NCBI GenBank assembly: GCA_022825885.1
Contig: JAJDVY010000003.1
Coordinates: 1 to 64,000, forward strand
Reading direction: 5' to 3'
Source of the DNA: Nitrospirales bacterium
Lineage (GTDB): Bacteria > Nitrospirota > Nitrospiria > Nitrospirales > UBA8639
Length of the DNA: 64,000 nt
The notes beneath the pieces are model-generated. The model had not been told where the DNA came from. It made no database searches and was given only the letters and a program-made list of their open reading frames with translations. Of this stretch, positions 53,139-61,952 are shown piece by piece; within the stretch, counting starts at the first letter, position 1, and the number at the start of each line of letters is the position of its first letter. Position numbers and translations under genes: made by a program.

Positions 53139-53905
53139 AGCGAATTCCCCTGTTTTTGCTCTTGACCGGCGGCCTGTTGCTTGTTCCGCTGACGTCCTCC
53201 TTGCACGCCAAACCCTTTTTTGAAGACGGGTTTCTTGGGCTCACGCAACAGGAGGTTCATGCCAAACTCGGCACGCCTCACGCCATCAGGTCGAGAAAAT
53301 CCGCCCTTCGCGTGTTCAGCTATTATTCCCCCAAGGACTGGAAAAAATATTTCAGCAAACTCGTGTCTCCTCAGAACGGCGAGGACGTCTACACCTATTC
53401 GCGCGACGGGGTTCAGGTCCGCTATTCGTTCGTCTACAAACCGGACTTCCGCGAAGCCGTGGATTTCCCAACGCTCCACGTCAAACGGGTCGAAGTCGAA
53501 TTCACCCCCAGTATTCCCTTGAAGGCCGTTCCGTCGTTAGTCGACGAATTCAACCCGTCGGCCGGACCGGAGGATCCTGCGTTTCGTTCGAATCTGTGGG
53601 TCCTGCTGTTCAAGGGGCCTCCGTCGAAGGAGGCGACGCTCGTGGTCGAGCAATGGGACAAGGAGGACGGGGATTGGTCGCTGGCGTATCAATTGTTTTC
53701 CCTGAACGGTCTTCCCAACTATTTGACCGTGGACTCCGCTATCGACCGGTTGGAGTTTACGGTGCAGAGCCTGACGCGGGTTCATCAAATCGGCCGGCAT
53801 ACCCATGAACCCATGATGAACCCTTATTCCCTGGAATTTGCCCAACGCCCTCCCGAACCGCCCAAGCCCAAGAAAGCCATTCCGGTTCCGGTCTACGCCG
53901 AATAG
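53120..53905 (+). CDS. Secreted or membrane-anchored protein of unknown function
   Basis: About 261 residues. The signal segment IPLFLLLTGGLLLVPLTSSLHA precedes FEDGFLGLTQQEVHAKLGTP, a BamE/SmpA-like helix-strand start. A mixed beta region follows, and the protein ends in a proline-rich PPEPPKPKKAIPVPV tail. The start at 53120 lies in the second of two 29-base tandem copies. The duplication is not a multiple of three, so the first copy's ATG is out of frame. Role unknown; probably periplasmic. Confidence 0.65.
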   Translation: MQCFCSQRIPLFLLLTGGLLLVPLTSSLHAKPFFEDGFLGLTQQEVHAKLGTPHAIRSRKSALRVFSYYSPKDWKKYFSKLVSPQNGEDVYTYSRDGVQVRYSFVYKPDFREAVDFPTLHVKRVEVEFTPSIPLKAVPSLVDEFNPSAGPEDPAFRSNLWVLLFKGPPSKEATLVVEQWDKEDGDWSLAYQLFSLNGLPNYLTVDSAIDRLEFTVQSLTRVHQIGRHTHEPMMNPYSLEFAQRPPEPPKPKKAIPVPVYAE

Positions 53906-53922
53906 GCCTTCCCGAATCTTCG

Positions 53923-54288
53923 TTAGTTGCCTTCTTCCAATCGAAGATCGTGTGCGTCCGTCAGCAGCATATAGGCTTCACCCCATTGGTTGGGACTGGT
54001 CAAACTCCAGGCCTCCCGGATGCCCTCCTGTTTCAAGCGTAACCCCCACACGCCTCCAAACACCAGGTACGCCGCCCCGCGGCCTGATTCTTCCACGGGC
54101 TGCACCATGGCCTGACAGGCCGGCCGGTCTTCGTTGTCGGTCCACCCCACGACGTCGCACCATTCGCCCCGTGACGAACGCTCGTAACTCTTCACTTGCC
54201 GGAGACGTTGCGCCGGACCCAATTCCTTAAACCGGAGAAAGACGGACGCCTCACAGTTGGGGTTCTGTTCCACCTCGACAAACATCAC
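53923..54288 (-). CDS. Conserved protein of unknown function
   Basis: 121 residues, soluble, no signal peptide. Features are four cysteines (NCEASVF, EWCDVV, PACQAM), a tryptophan-rich core and AAYLVFGGVWGLRLKQ. It lies convergently with the secreted protein before it, 17 bases from that stop, and diverges from the next gene with 52 bases between. I do not recognise the family. Confidence 0.5.
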   Translation of the reverse strand: MMFVEVEQNPNCEASVFLRFKELGPAQRLRQVKSYERSSRGEWCDVVGWTDNEDRPACQAMVQPVEESGRGAAYLVFGGVWGLRLKQEGIREAWSLTSPNQWGEAYMLLTDAHDLRLEEGN

Positions 54289-54340
54289 CGCCCCCGTATT
54301 GACGGCCTTTATTCATGATTGCTAGAGTGACCTACAGCCC

Positions 54341-54757
54341 ATGCAACCTCCAGAATCCCTCCCCACTGCAGTTGCTCCGGATCCTCCTCACGATGCGGCC
54401 CTTCAGAACAACGACTCGGAAGAACCATCGGTTTCCTTCCCGCGCCGGCGCGCCATCCGGATCACCCTCTCTATTTTCCTCGGCGCCTTTGCCGTTTTCA
54501 TGCTTGCCTGGGGATTTTTGCCGGGGCTCCTGGACCCGACGTTCGAGCGCCATATCGAAAACAAGGACGTCATCGTGGGCATGACGCGGGAACAAGCCAT
54601 CGAAGCCTGGGGCTCCCCATACCAGATGAACGTCACGTATACCGACCGCGGCGTCCGCCGGGAAGAGTGGGTCTACGAAGACTGGATCGAGGCGGGATCA
54701 GTCAAGCACCGCTATCTGTATTTTGAGGAAGGCGTTCTGGTCGGAGGATGGAAATAA
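54341..54757 (+). CDS. Inner-membrane protein with BamE-like domain
   Basis: 138 residues. A cytoplasmic tail of about 37 residues, one membrane helix (IRITLSIFLGAFAVFMLAWG) and a periplasmic domain KDVIVGMTREQAIEAWGSPY to LYFEEGVLVGGW. That GMT...A...WG.P pattern is the two-layer fold of SmpA/BamE proteins. It is anchored by a helix rather than a lipid, so it is not BamE itself. No operon partners are obvious. Confidence 0.65.
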   Translation: MQPPESLPTAVAPDPPHDAALQNNDSEEPSVSFPRRRAIRITLSIFLGAFAVFMLAWGFLPGLLDPTFERHIENKDVIVGMTREQAIEAWGSPYQMNVTYTDRGVRREEWVYEDWIEAGSVKHRYLYFEEGVLVGGWK

Positions 54758-54805
54758 CCCCTTGCCCCGGGTCGCCCCTTAGCCCGGGCCGCCGGCGCTG
54801 ATGCC

Positions 54806-55096
54806 CTAAGGGGTTTCCGTAATCTGAACCCGCCTCTCCCGTTCGTCGCCCCCGCTGACCACGAGCACCCGTTTCCACTCTCGAATTTGATAGACGGCCC
54901 AGGCGTTGGGTTGTCCTTGGTAAAAGGCTTGCGAATCCTCCCCCTTGGCGCTCAAATAGGTCGGTTCCGTAAACCCCTCATCCAAGACGTAGTCCATCAG
55001 ATTTTCAGTTGTCATCCCTTTTCCCTGCAAGGACACGTGTGACAGGAAGGTCAGAATTTCATCGGGGTCCGCCAGTGAGACCGGATCAAAAGCCAT
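54806..55096 (-). CDS. Small conserved protein of unknown function
   Basis: 96 residues, acidic, without membrane segments. It contains MTTENLMDYVLDEGFTEPTY and WAVYQIREWKRVLVVSGG, suggesting an alpha helix followed by beta strands. GAAGGAAAAAAC lies just ahead of its start on the minus strand, a usable ribosome-binding site. I cannot place it in a family. Confidence 0.5.
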   Translation of the reverse strand: MAFDPVSLADPDEILTFLSHVSLQGKGMTTENLMDYVLDEGFTEPTYLSAKGEDSQAFYQGQPNAWAVYQIREWKRVLVVSGGDERERRVQITETP

Positions 55097-55250
55097 GTTG
55101 TTTTTTCCTTCGTTATGCTATGCTGGTCGAGACGGCATTGTAGGGTGACAAAAACGGGAAACGCAAATAGGAGCGTCTCGACAACCGTCGTTCTGCGTAT
55201 ATTCACATTCCACCTGCACTTCATCATCGATCAACCATCGATCCCCCTCC

Positions 55251-56000
55251 ATGATGTGGAAGCTTTCGGCTGAACAGTTCCGCGACCGCATTTTCGACGT
55301 TCTGGGCCGTAAGCAACACTGGTCAACGGCCCACTTCAACGGAAGCACCGTCACCAAAAAACAACTCAACGTTCATTTCCGTCAGGAATACGCCGTCTAT
55401 CTTCGAGATTTTGCCGTCCTGCTCGCGAGGATTGTCGGGAAAAATCCCCCGTGGCAAATCCGTCGTCACCTGGCAACAACGATTTATGAAGAAGAAACCG
55501 GCCGGCTTTCGCTGGGCAAACCGCACCAGGAACTCTTCCTTCAAATGATGATGGGCCTGGGGTACAAACGGGCTGAATTCCGCGACGTCGAATTGTTATC
55601 GAGAAGTTACGCGTATCGGGCATGGCTTGATGAAATCTGCGACCGCGAAGATTGGATTGTGGGCGCGGCGGTTCTCACCATTTTCGTGGAAGGTTCCGTC
55701 CACGACCGGGAAGAGGTGACGAACCAGAAAACCCCCAAACCCAAAGCGGACGTGGAAGACATCGTGAATAAACATCCACTCGTGGTCCACCACGGACTCT
55801 TCCCGGAACACCTTGACCTCGTCCGCGCAAGAGAGATGATCGAACCCTGCAACCGCTCCGTCGTCTATGACCTAATCGTCAAAGAAGCCGTGGAATCCGG
55901 CACCAAAAACCTGATCCTGGAAAAATTGGAAACGGGATTGAACGTGTGGCTCCAATACCGTGACGGCATTGCCCGGGCCTGCGGACTCAGGCAGCCGTAA
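55251..56000 (+). CDS. Haem-oxygenase-like diiron protein (PqqC/TenA/CADD fold)
   Basis: 249 residues, all helical. The block HLATTIYEEETGRLSLGKPH provides Glu and His ligands, and FVEGSVHDREE with LVVHHGLFPEHL supply the others expected of haem-oxygenase-like diiron oxidases (iron-containing redox enzyme family). Members catalyse oxidative N- or C-bond chemistry, and some make p-aminobenzoate or nitriles. The substrate here is unknown. ATG 55251 or the next ATG at 55254 is the start. The gene stands alone. Confidence 0.8.
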   Translation: MMWKLSAEQFRDRIFDVLGRKQHWSTAHFNGSTVTKKQLNVHFRQEYAVYLRDFAVLLARIVGKNPPWQIRRHLATTIYEEETGRLSLGKPHQELFLQMMMGLGYKRAEFRDVELLSRSYAYRAWLDEICDREDWIVGAAVLTIFVEGSVHDREEVTNQKTPKPKADVEDIVNKHPLVVHHGLFPEHLDLVRAREMIEPCNRSVVYDLIVKEAVESGTKNLILEKLETGLNVWLQYRDGIARACGLRQP

Positions 56001-56054
56001 GAACTTGGCACGACAATAGCCCAAATCTGTCATTTGTACGAAAAGAGCCTCTTT

Positions 56055-56159
56055 CTGTCATTCCCGACAGTAGTCATCGGGAATCCAGAGTCTTTATCCT
56101 TGCGAATAAAGGAAATGCAAAGACGCTGGATCCTCGATTAAGAATGTCGAGGATGACAG
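56055..56159. repeat. Dispersed palindromic repeat (paired arms)
   Basis: The left arm CTGTCATTCCCGAC...GTCATCGGGAATCCAGAGTC and right arm GACGCTGGATCCTCGATTAA ... TCGAGGATGACAG are separated by about 35 bases, as in the copies at 14324, 34597 and 42756. Confidence 0.8.
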
Positions 56160-56243
56160 GAAAGGAGGAGTCCGGGATGACAGGAGAACATTTCAACACT
56201 TTCAAATTTTTGATATGGTAGGATTCAATACTCCGGTGATCCC

Positions 56244-57200
56244 ATGAATATCTGCCCACGCATGTTGCCGATTGCCTTTCTATGTACGTTGTTCCTCAGT
56301 GGATGTGCAGGAACCAACCAAATCGAGACTTCCATATATGAGGGGGCGAACGGCTCCGTCATACTGCAAACCGTCCCGGAAGCTTCGTTCCAGCCTTCCC
56401 ATCCGGCCGACGTCTCGGTCGAAGCCTTTGAAAAGGTTTTGACCGGCATCCACTATCGACGGTCCCCGGTAAGATGGCTTCAACGACTCTTGGAGAGCGG
56501 GGCAAAATCATCGCCCCTGCTTTCCCCGGATCAAGTCGCCTTTTGGGCCCCTCACTTACGACGCGCCTTTCTGCAAGCAACGGCTGGGGAACACGTTTTC
56601 ATGCGTCTTCCCTTGCAGTCAACACCGGACCGTCAAGACCTGACCGGCATTCTTTACTTCGAACAGAACAACCTGCATATGGCCTTGAGTATATCCGCTT
56701 TCTCGGGCCGGCGCCCGCATTCCAAAACGAAAGCCAGGAACCTCGAGACACTGGGAGTCATACGGCCCACAATCGTGTTTTTACCCAAGAGCGCCGTCAA
56801 AACGTCACGGGATCAGGAAACGGACACGAACTTCACCATTGATATGGCTTCGCTCGCCTTGCCCGATGGGCCGGTCTCCGGGGGCAGCCCCACAGAGCCC
56901 TCACCGCCCGAGGCCGCGCCACGCCTCATTAGCCCGAAAGTCATTCCTCAAGCCGTTCCTCCTCAGCGGCCGGACTCTTCCCCTTCATCCGTTTCCAAGG
57001 ACAGCGCCAACGCACCCTCGAAGGCCGATGCCGCGCCACCCCGCGTTGCCCCGCCGGCCATTCCTCCGGACCGCCCCATTATCCGGTTGGAAACCCCTCC
57101 GTCCAAGGCTCTCATGAAGGAAATTCGCTCCTTGCGCCGCGAATTGTCCAGGCAAAAACAGGAAATCGAACGCTTGAAGAAACAACGGGAGTCCCCTTAA
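56244..57200 (+). CDS. Lipoprotein with proline-rich linker and coiled-coil tail
   Basis: 318 residues. The lipobox LFLSGC (Cys21) marks it for lipid anchoring. Residues about 35-200 form a globular domain of unknown type (ADVSVEAFEKVLTGIHYRRS). A linker of about 85 residues rich in Pro, Ala and Ser follows, then the coiled coil KALMKEIRSLRRELSRQKQE to the end. It may span the periplasm or bind peptidoglycan. Its last bases overlap the convergent exonuclease gene by four. Confidence 0.75.
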   Translation: MNICPRMLPIAFLCTLFLSGCAGTNQIETSIYEGANGSVILQTVPEASFQPSHPADVSVEAFEKVLTGIHYRRSPVRWLQRLLESGAKSSPLLSPDQVAFWAPHLRRAFLQATAGEHVFMRLPLQSTPDRQDLTGILYFEQNNLHMALSISAFSGRRPHSKTKARNLETLGVIRPTIVFLPKSAVKTSRDQETDTNFTIDMASLALPDGPVSGGSPTEPSPPEAAPRLISPKVIPQAVPPQRPDSSPSSVSKDSANAPSKADAAPPRVAPPAIPPDRPIIRLETPPSKALMKEIRSLRRELSRQKQEIERLKKQRESP

Positions 57201-57913
57201 CCGACCTCGATCAGTTGGGGATTTTTGAGGATCACGTCACTGCCGACCGGAGTGCGGAACGTCATCCGTTGATAGCAGGCGTAGGTGACATACGTGTCGC
57301 GCAGACAATACTCGGCGATCTCCCGTCTTTGCCCTTGAGCCCACATGTCAGCCACTTGTTTACCGCTTCCGGATTTGGTTTCGACCTGTAACGCCCGGGC
57401 CAACACGTCCAATTTAACCCAGCCACGGTTGTCCCAATTGCTCCACACGGCCATCACGTCATAGACCGGGTCCGTGCGAAATCTGGCCAAACTGATCTCC
57501 ATTGACGGTTTGACGCGGTGAATGATCGAACGCTTTTTCAGAAACGGGAGATCGAAACCCAGCCCATTGTACGTAATAAACAGCGAGGGCCGCAGTTCGC
57601 CCAGACGAGTCCAGAACAGCCAAAGGAGTTCCTGCTCCCGGGCGCCGTACCAACTCATCGCCCCGCGGAACTCCATGGACTCGGAGAACACCAGGAGCCC
57701 GATACACACGATCCGGCTGAACGTTCCGTCAAACGACGACTGCTCATATTTTTCATCTTCTTTTCGCCTTTGCTCCCGGGCCTCGGCCTGAGTGAATAAA
57801 TCACCCGCGTCATCGCCCTCGCAGGATTCGAGGGCAACCGAATCGATGCCGGCCAAACGCGCCCATTCTTCCCGTGGCGCTTGAATCGTTTCTATGTCCA
57901 GCACGACTTTCAT
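57197..57913 (-). CDS. Predicted 3'-5' exonuclease (PolB-like DEDDy family)
   Basis: 238 residues. Exo I VLDIETI, Exo II TYNGLGFDLPFL and Exo III YCLRDTYVTY carry the four acidic residues of DEDD exonucleases, with Tyr as in the DEDDy group (PF10108). It removes nucleotides from DNA 3' ends. There is no polymerase domain. The GNAT gene lies 29 bases upstream on the same strand. Confidence 0.87.
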   Translation of the reverse strand: MKVVLDIETIQAPREEWARLAGIDSVALESCEGDDAGDLFTQAEAREQRRKEDEKYEQSSFDGTFSRIVCIGLLVFSESMEFRGAMSWYGAREQELLWLFWTRLGELRPSLFITYNGLGFDLPFLKKRSIIHRVKPSMEISLARFRTDPVYDVMAVWSNWDNRGWVKLDVLARALQVETKSGSGKQVADMWAQGQRREIAEYCLRDTYVTYACYQRMTFRTPVGSDVILKNPQLIEVG

Positions 57914-57942
57914 GGATTGTGGCTCTTCATCAGAATCATGAC

Positions 57943-58479
57943 CTACGTGAGTGCTCGAAACATGATGATCGCGTCCTGAAACGTCCCATCATCATTTTGT
58001 ACGGCTTTGGGAACGGATCCTATCTCTACGAAACCCAATTTCTTCCATAGCCTCCGGCTGGCATGATTTTCCGCAAACACCAAGTTGAAGATCACACTAT
58101 GAAACCCCAGGTTTTTGGCATAATCCAACATCGTGGTCCCGAGTAAATGGCCCAATCCCCGATTACGCCATCCGGGGTCAACGATAAATCCTGCATTGGC
58201 GACTTTCCCGGCTCGTCCCGGAAAATTGGCTTTGAGATAAAAGACCCCAACCAAGTCACGTCTATCTCGGTCCGATACATATGCCCCTACAGGAAGCCTG
58301 TCCGAATACCAAAAATCCCACGTGTCCTGAGCATCAAGGGGTTCTTGGTGAGGATAAGAGGTTCCCTCTTCGATAATGACGCGGTGGAGATTCTGCACGG
58401 CCGAAAGATCGTCGGCACCGGCCGGAATCAACTCCACCGGCGTCCCATCCTTTAATGTTGCATGAATAGGGAAGCGCAT
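57943..58479 (-). CDS. GNAT-family N-acetyltransferase
   Basis: 178 residues. Acetyl-CoA-binding motif A is VDPGWRNRGLGHLLGTTML, with the RNRGLG pyrophosphate loop; NHASRRLWKKLGFVEIG is the family's motif B. It acetylates an unknown amine or amino acid. It starts about 50 bases after the NUDIX gene and is followed by the exonuclease, all on the minus strand. Confidence 0.87.
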   Translation of the reverse strand: MRFPIHATLKDGTPVELIPAGADDLSAVQNLHRVIIEEGTSYPHQEPLDAQDTWDFWYSDRLPVGAYVSDRDRRDLVGVFYLKANFPGRAGKVANAGFIVDPGWRNRGLGHLLGTTMLDYAKNLGFHSVIFNLVFAENHASRRLWKKLGFVEIGSVPKAVQNDDGTFQDAIIMFRALT

Positions 58480-58528
58480 GGCACGAAGAGAAGCCTGACG
58501 GCCGTCAAGGCATTCAATTGTTCCTTTT

Positions 58529-58942
58529 TCAAATGGATTCCTTTTCCGCTCCGTTCAGCAACCAAGCCACCACGGGTTGGTCTGCCGGGGGAAATGAATA
58601 GACCGTCAACTCATCAGGCCGGACCCACCGGAAGTCGGCACAACCAAGCCGCAACGGCTCGCCCCGGGACAGTGAACACGTGAAAAAATGCAATTCCACG
58701 CTCTTGTCCGGATAGTCGTAATGCGTCACCGTCAATGGTTTCGGCGCGGTGATTTCGATTCCGACTTCTTCGAACACTTCACGTCGGGCGCAGGCCTCGA
58801 ACGTTTCATCCTTTTCGCGCTTCCCGCCGGGAAATTCCCAATAGCCCGCCAAGTGCACTCCGGCTTCCCTGCACGTAATCAAATACCGGCCCCGGTGTTC
58901 AATCACGGCTGCGGCAACTTGGAGCGTTTCCCTTTCAGTCAT
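58529..58942 (-). CDS. mutT: MutT-like NUDIX hydrolase
   Basis: 137 residues. The NUDIX box GKREKDETFEACARREVFEE with VGIE is complete, and FRWVRPDEL matches MutT C-termini. It would remove 8-oxo-dGTP. ATG 58942 was chosen because upstream codons overlap mutY. It begins 11 bases after the mutY stop. That MutY lacks its own C-terminal NUDIX-like domain, so the pair may act together on 8-oxoguanine. Confidence 0.88.
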   Translation of the reverse strand: MTERETLQVAAAVIEHRGRYLITCREAGVHLAGYWEFPGGKREKDETFEACARREVFEEVGIEITAPKPLTVTHYDYPDKSVELHFFTCSLSRGEPLRLGCADFRWVRPDELTVYSFPPADQPVVAWLLNGAEKESI

Positions 58943-58953
58943 ACCCGGCACAA

Positions 58954-59664
58954 CTATTTCGTGTTGACGGGATACGCCTTGCAAAATTCCCGCATCGGAC
59001 AATACAGACAATACGGATTGCGCGCCGTACACACCACCGCGCCAAAATCCATGAGGGCCTGATTGAAGTCATAGCCCTTGCCTTTGGGGATCAGGGATTC
59101 GGACAGGGTCCAGAGTTTCGATTTTTGCGTTTTCGGATCACCCGTTCCCACAAAGATTCGATGCAGCACCCGCATCACGTTCGTATCGAGAATCGGAGCA
59201 TCTTCCTGAAAGGCAAAGGCCCGAACCGCGCCCGCGGTGTATCGGCCAATGCCTTTCATCGACTGTAATTGTTCGGCATCGCGTGGAATCGTTCCGCCAT
59301 AATGGGCCACCGCTTCACAGGCGATGCTGTGGAGGCGGTACGGACGCACGTTGTACCCGAGGGGGTACCACGTCTCCCGGACGTCGTCCGGTTCGGCCTC
59401 GGCCAGATCCCTGAGCGTTGGATATTTTTCCAGGAACTCGTGGTACTTGGGAATGACCCGGTCTACCTGCGTCTGCTGAAGCATGACTTCTGAGACGAGG
59501 ATTCTGTACGGGTCCGCAGTCCGCCGCCAAGGCAGGTCCCGTCCACATTGGTCGTACCATTTCAATAAACGAATCTGGAAACGGCGCTTGATACCCCGGT
59601 CAAGCTTGGCCGGTAGAGAGGGAGTCGGCTTGGATTTTTGGGGAGTCTTCGCTGGACGTCTCAT
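58954..59664 (-). CDS. mutY: A/G-specific adenine glycosylase, short form
   Basis: 236 residues. The helix-hairpin-helix motif SMKGIGRYTAGAV, catalytic Glu in SEVMLQQTQVDRV, catalytic Asp in APILDTNVMRVL and the 4Fe-4S ligands CTARNPYCLYCPMREFC (CX6CX2CX5C) identify MutY, which removes adenine opposite 8-oxoguanine. The protein ends soon after the Fe-S loop, without the roughly 110-residue C-terminal 8-oxoG-recognition domain of E. coli MutY. A separate NUDIX gene follows directly. The N-terminal 30 residues are basic. Confidence 0.88.
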   Translation of the reverse strand: MRRPAKTPQKSKPTPSLPAKLDRGIKRRFQIRLLKWYDQCGRDLPWRRTADPYRILVSEVMLQQTQVDRVIPKYHEFLEKYPTLRDLAEAEPDDVRETWYPLGYNVRPYRLHSIACEAVAHYGGTIPRDAEQLQSMKGIGRYTAGAVRAFAFQEDAPILDTNVMRVLHRIFVGTGDPKTQKSKLWTLSESLIPKGKGYDFNQALMDFGAVVCTARNPYCLYCPMREFCKAYPVNTK

Positions 59665-59727
59665 GGGCCGTGCCCGGATTGTAAGTAGAGAGTCAGGCCC
59701 ATTGCAAGCAGGAAGTCGGGGGGGTAA

Positions 59728-60489
59728 TTAAAGAGAGATGAGAAGACACAGACACGTCAGGCCCGCGTCAGCTTTGGCGAACTCGCCCACTTCGACGCAC
59801 GTAGCGGCAAATCCCTGCGACTCGATCGCATCGCGCGTCAATGGAGAGGACGCTTGAACCAGGACTCCGCCGGGCAAGCGCAAGACGTTCGCGCCGAACG
59901 GTTCTTCGGCCGGAACGTGTAACAACCGGAACCGCTCCAGCGCACGAGAATCGATCCAAGCCGGGTTCACCAACAAGGTCTCATCGTCGAGGGACGTACA
60001 CGCGGTCTTCAGATGGAGACACGCCTGTATGCCGACAGGCGTCACCGTATAGCCCAAGGGTTCCACAATGGCCTGAAGGGCTTCCACGCCCGCGCGATTC
60101 GTTCGCATCGATTCCCCAACGTACAGCGTATTACCCATGCACAAGACGTCCCCGCCTTCAATCGTTGCCGGCGGCGATATCGTCGCGAGGCGACGGTAGC
60201 GACCCAGCACGGGAAGGAGTAACTCGGGTTCATCCTGCCGCGACGGGGTCCCCATGGAAGTTACCACCGCCAGTTCATCCAGGATAATGGCGTTGTCCTC
60301 GACAAAGACGCTATCGGGAAATGCTTCTTCAGGCGGAAGGATTTCAACCGCCACACCCAACTGCCGCAGGGCTTGGCAATAGGCTTCATGTTGTTGAAGC
60401 GCCAGGGGAAGAGCGATGGCTTCGCGCGGCACGTGTCCGACTTCGCAATTCACGAGCGAACACGACGGCTGGCGGGTAAGGGCAATCAT
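59728..60489 (-). CDS. Dimethylarginine dimethylaminohydrolase family protein
   Basis: 253 residues of the pentein fold. VFVEDNAIIL, ATIEGGDVL, catalytic histidine in LHLKTACTSL and catalytic cysteine in GLTCLCLLI are all present. DDAH enzymes hydrolyse methylated arginine to citrulline; bacterial relatives may act on other guanidines. The length is normal. The 63 bases to the mutY start leave room for its own terminator; operon membership is unclear. Confidence 0.85.
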   Translation of the reverse strand: MIALTRQPSCSLVNCEVGHVPREAIALPLALQQHEAYCQALRQLGVAVEILPPEEAFPDSVFVEDNAIILDELAVVTSMGTPSRQDEPELLLPVLGRYRRLATISPPATIEGGDVLCMGNTLYVGESMRTNRAGVEALQAIVEPLGYTVTPVGIQACLHLKTACTSLDDETLLVNPAWIDSRALERFRLLHVPAEEPFGANVLRLPGGVLVQASSPLTRDAIESQGFAATCVEVGEFAKADAGLTCLCLLISL

Positions 60490-60593
60490 GGCTTCTCCCT
60501 GCTTGTGATTGGAAGCATTAAAGAACTCATGATATTGTACATTTCAAGTCGTCTCAAAACTATGACGCCATGGACGGCAGGGAATGAAAGCCC

Positions 60594-61952
60594 TTGATAC
60601 CAACGTCCTCATTTCCGACGCAATCACCGCTTCCCCACCGCTCGTCGCGGGCAGCTTGGTTTTTCGCGGCGGCGCTCCTGTTCAACGTCCCGACGGCGTA
60701 CTGCCAGGACGTGTTTGCCGAGCCTCCCGTTTCACCGCCGGTCACCCTTCATTTCGTCACGTGGAAGGCGGATCATCCCCAGGCCTGGAATGAGGCCATT
60801 CAACGATTTGAGGAAGCCCACCCGCGCATCCGCGTCAAACGGGAAATGGCGCCGCATTCTTCAACGGCCTATCACGATCTCTTGACGCAGAAGCTGCGGA
60901 ACCGCGAGAGTTCGCTCGACCTGTTCTTGATGGACGTGATCTGGCCCGCGGAGTTCGCCGTCGCGGGATGGGCGCTTCCGCTTGATACGTATTTCCACCA
61001 GAGCGAACGCGAAAAGTTTTTACCGGCTACGATTGCGTCAGGCCTCTATGGGGACCGGAGCTACGGGGTCCCTTCCCGTATTGACAGCGGCATGCTGTAT
61101 TACCGCAAAGACCTTTTGGAGCAATATGGATTTTCACCACCTTCGACGTGGAATGAACTGGCGCGCCAAGCACGGACGATTCTGGAAGGAGAACGAATCG
61201 CACAACCGCTCCTGAGAGGATACAGCGGCCAGTTCAAGCAATATGAAGGGCTGGTGTGCGACATGCTGGAGTTCGTGGGCAGTCACAACGGCTCGTTTCT
61301 GACGGAAGACGGCAGGCGCTCGAATTTGACGGCGCCCGAGTCCCTGCGAGCGGTACGATTCGTCAGAGAGCAGATTATTCAACGATTGGCGACCCCGGCT
61401 GCGTTGACCTATCAGGAGCCCGAGTCCCTTGCCGTATTCAGCCAGGGGAAAGCGGTGTTTCATCGCAATTGGCCCTATGCATGGGGTGTAGCGAACAACC
61501 CGCGGCATTCAAAGATCGCGGGGAAGGTCGGCGTGACCACCCTTCCACGTTTTTCCGAAGGCAGGAGCACGTCCGCCTTGGGCGGGTGGCTCTATGGCAT
61601 CAGCGCCTATTCCCGACATCCTGACAAGGCGTGGGCGTTCATCGAATTTATGACAAGTCCTGAAATCCAGAAACATTTTGCGATTCACGCTTCACTGGCT
61701 CCTTCGCGTCTTGCGCTGTACGCCGACCCGGAGGTACTCCGCGCCAACCCCCAGTACCGGGAACTGTTTCCGATTTTTCAAACCGCCCGGTCGCGACCCC
61801 GCACCCCCGTCTATCCGATTGTTTCGCATATTCTCCAGCGGTATTTCAGTCGCGTGCTGGCTTTTCCCGGGACGGATATTAGAGAAGAAGCAGAGGAAGC
61901 CGATGCGAAGATCAACCGGTTCCTGACCTTGACGAAAGAGGCAAGACCATGA
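60594..61952 (+). CDS. Carbohydrate-type ABC transporter, substrate-binding protein
   Basis: 452 residues. The signal segment SSRAAWFFAAALLFNVPTAY precedes the cluster B binding fold: VTLHFVTWKADHPQAWNEAI, DLFLMDVIWPAEFA, YGVPSRIDSGMLYYRKDLLE and GGWLYGISAYSRHPDKAW. Trehalose/maltose and glycerol-phosphate binding proteins look like this. The start is probably TTG 60594, needed to cover the signal peptide. The permease ATG overlaps the stop by four bases. Confidence 0.87.
   Translation: MIPTSSFPTQSPLPHRSSRAAWFFAAALLFNVPTAYCQDVFAEPPVSPPVTLHFVTWKADHPQAWNEAIQRFEEAHPRIRVKREMAPHSSTAYHDLLTQKLRNRESSLDLFLMDVIWPAEFAVAGWALPLDTYFHQSEREKFLPATIASGLYGDRSYGVPSRIDSGMLYYRKDLLEQYGFSPPSTWNELARQARTILEGERIAQPLLRGYSGQFKQYEGLVCDMLEFVGSHNGSFLTEDGRRSNLTAPESLRAVRFVREQIIQRLATPAALTYQEPESLAVFSQGKAVFHRNWPYAWGVANNPRHSKIAGKVGVTTLPRFSEGRSTSALGGWLYGISAYSRHPDKAWAFIEFMTSPEIQKHFAIHASLAPSRLALYADPEVLRANPQYRELFPIFQTARSRPRTPVYPIVSHILQRYFSRVLAFPGTDIREEAEEADAKINRFLTLTKEARP

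Noticed and set aside
53923-54230. Plus-strand frame 53838-54230 rich in Pro and Arg
   Set aside because: Overlaps the secreted protein's end and lies antisense to a better minus-strand gene; composition typical of shadow frames.
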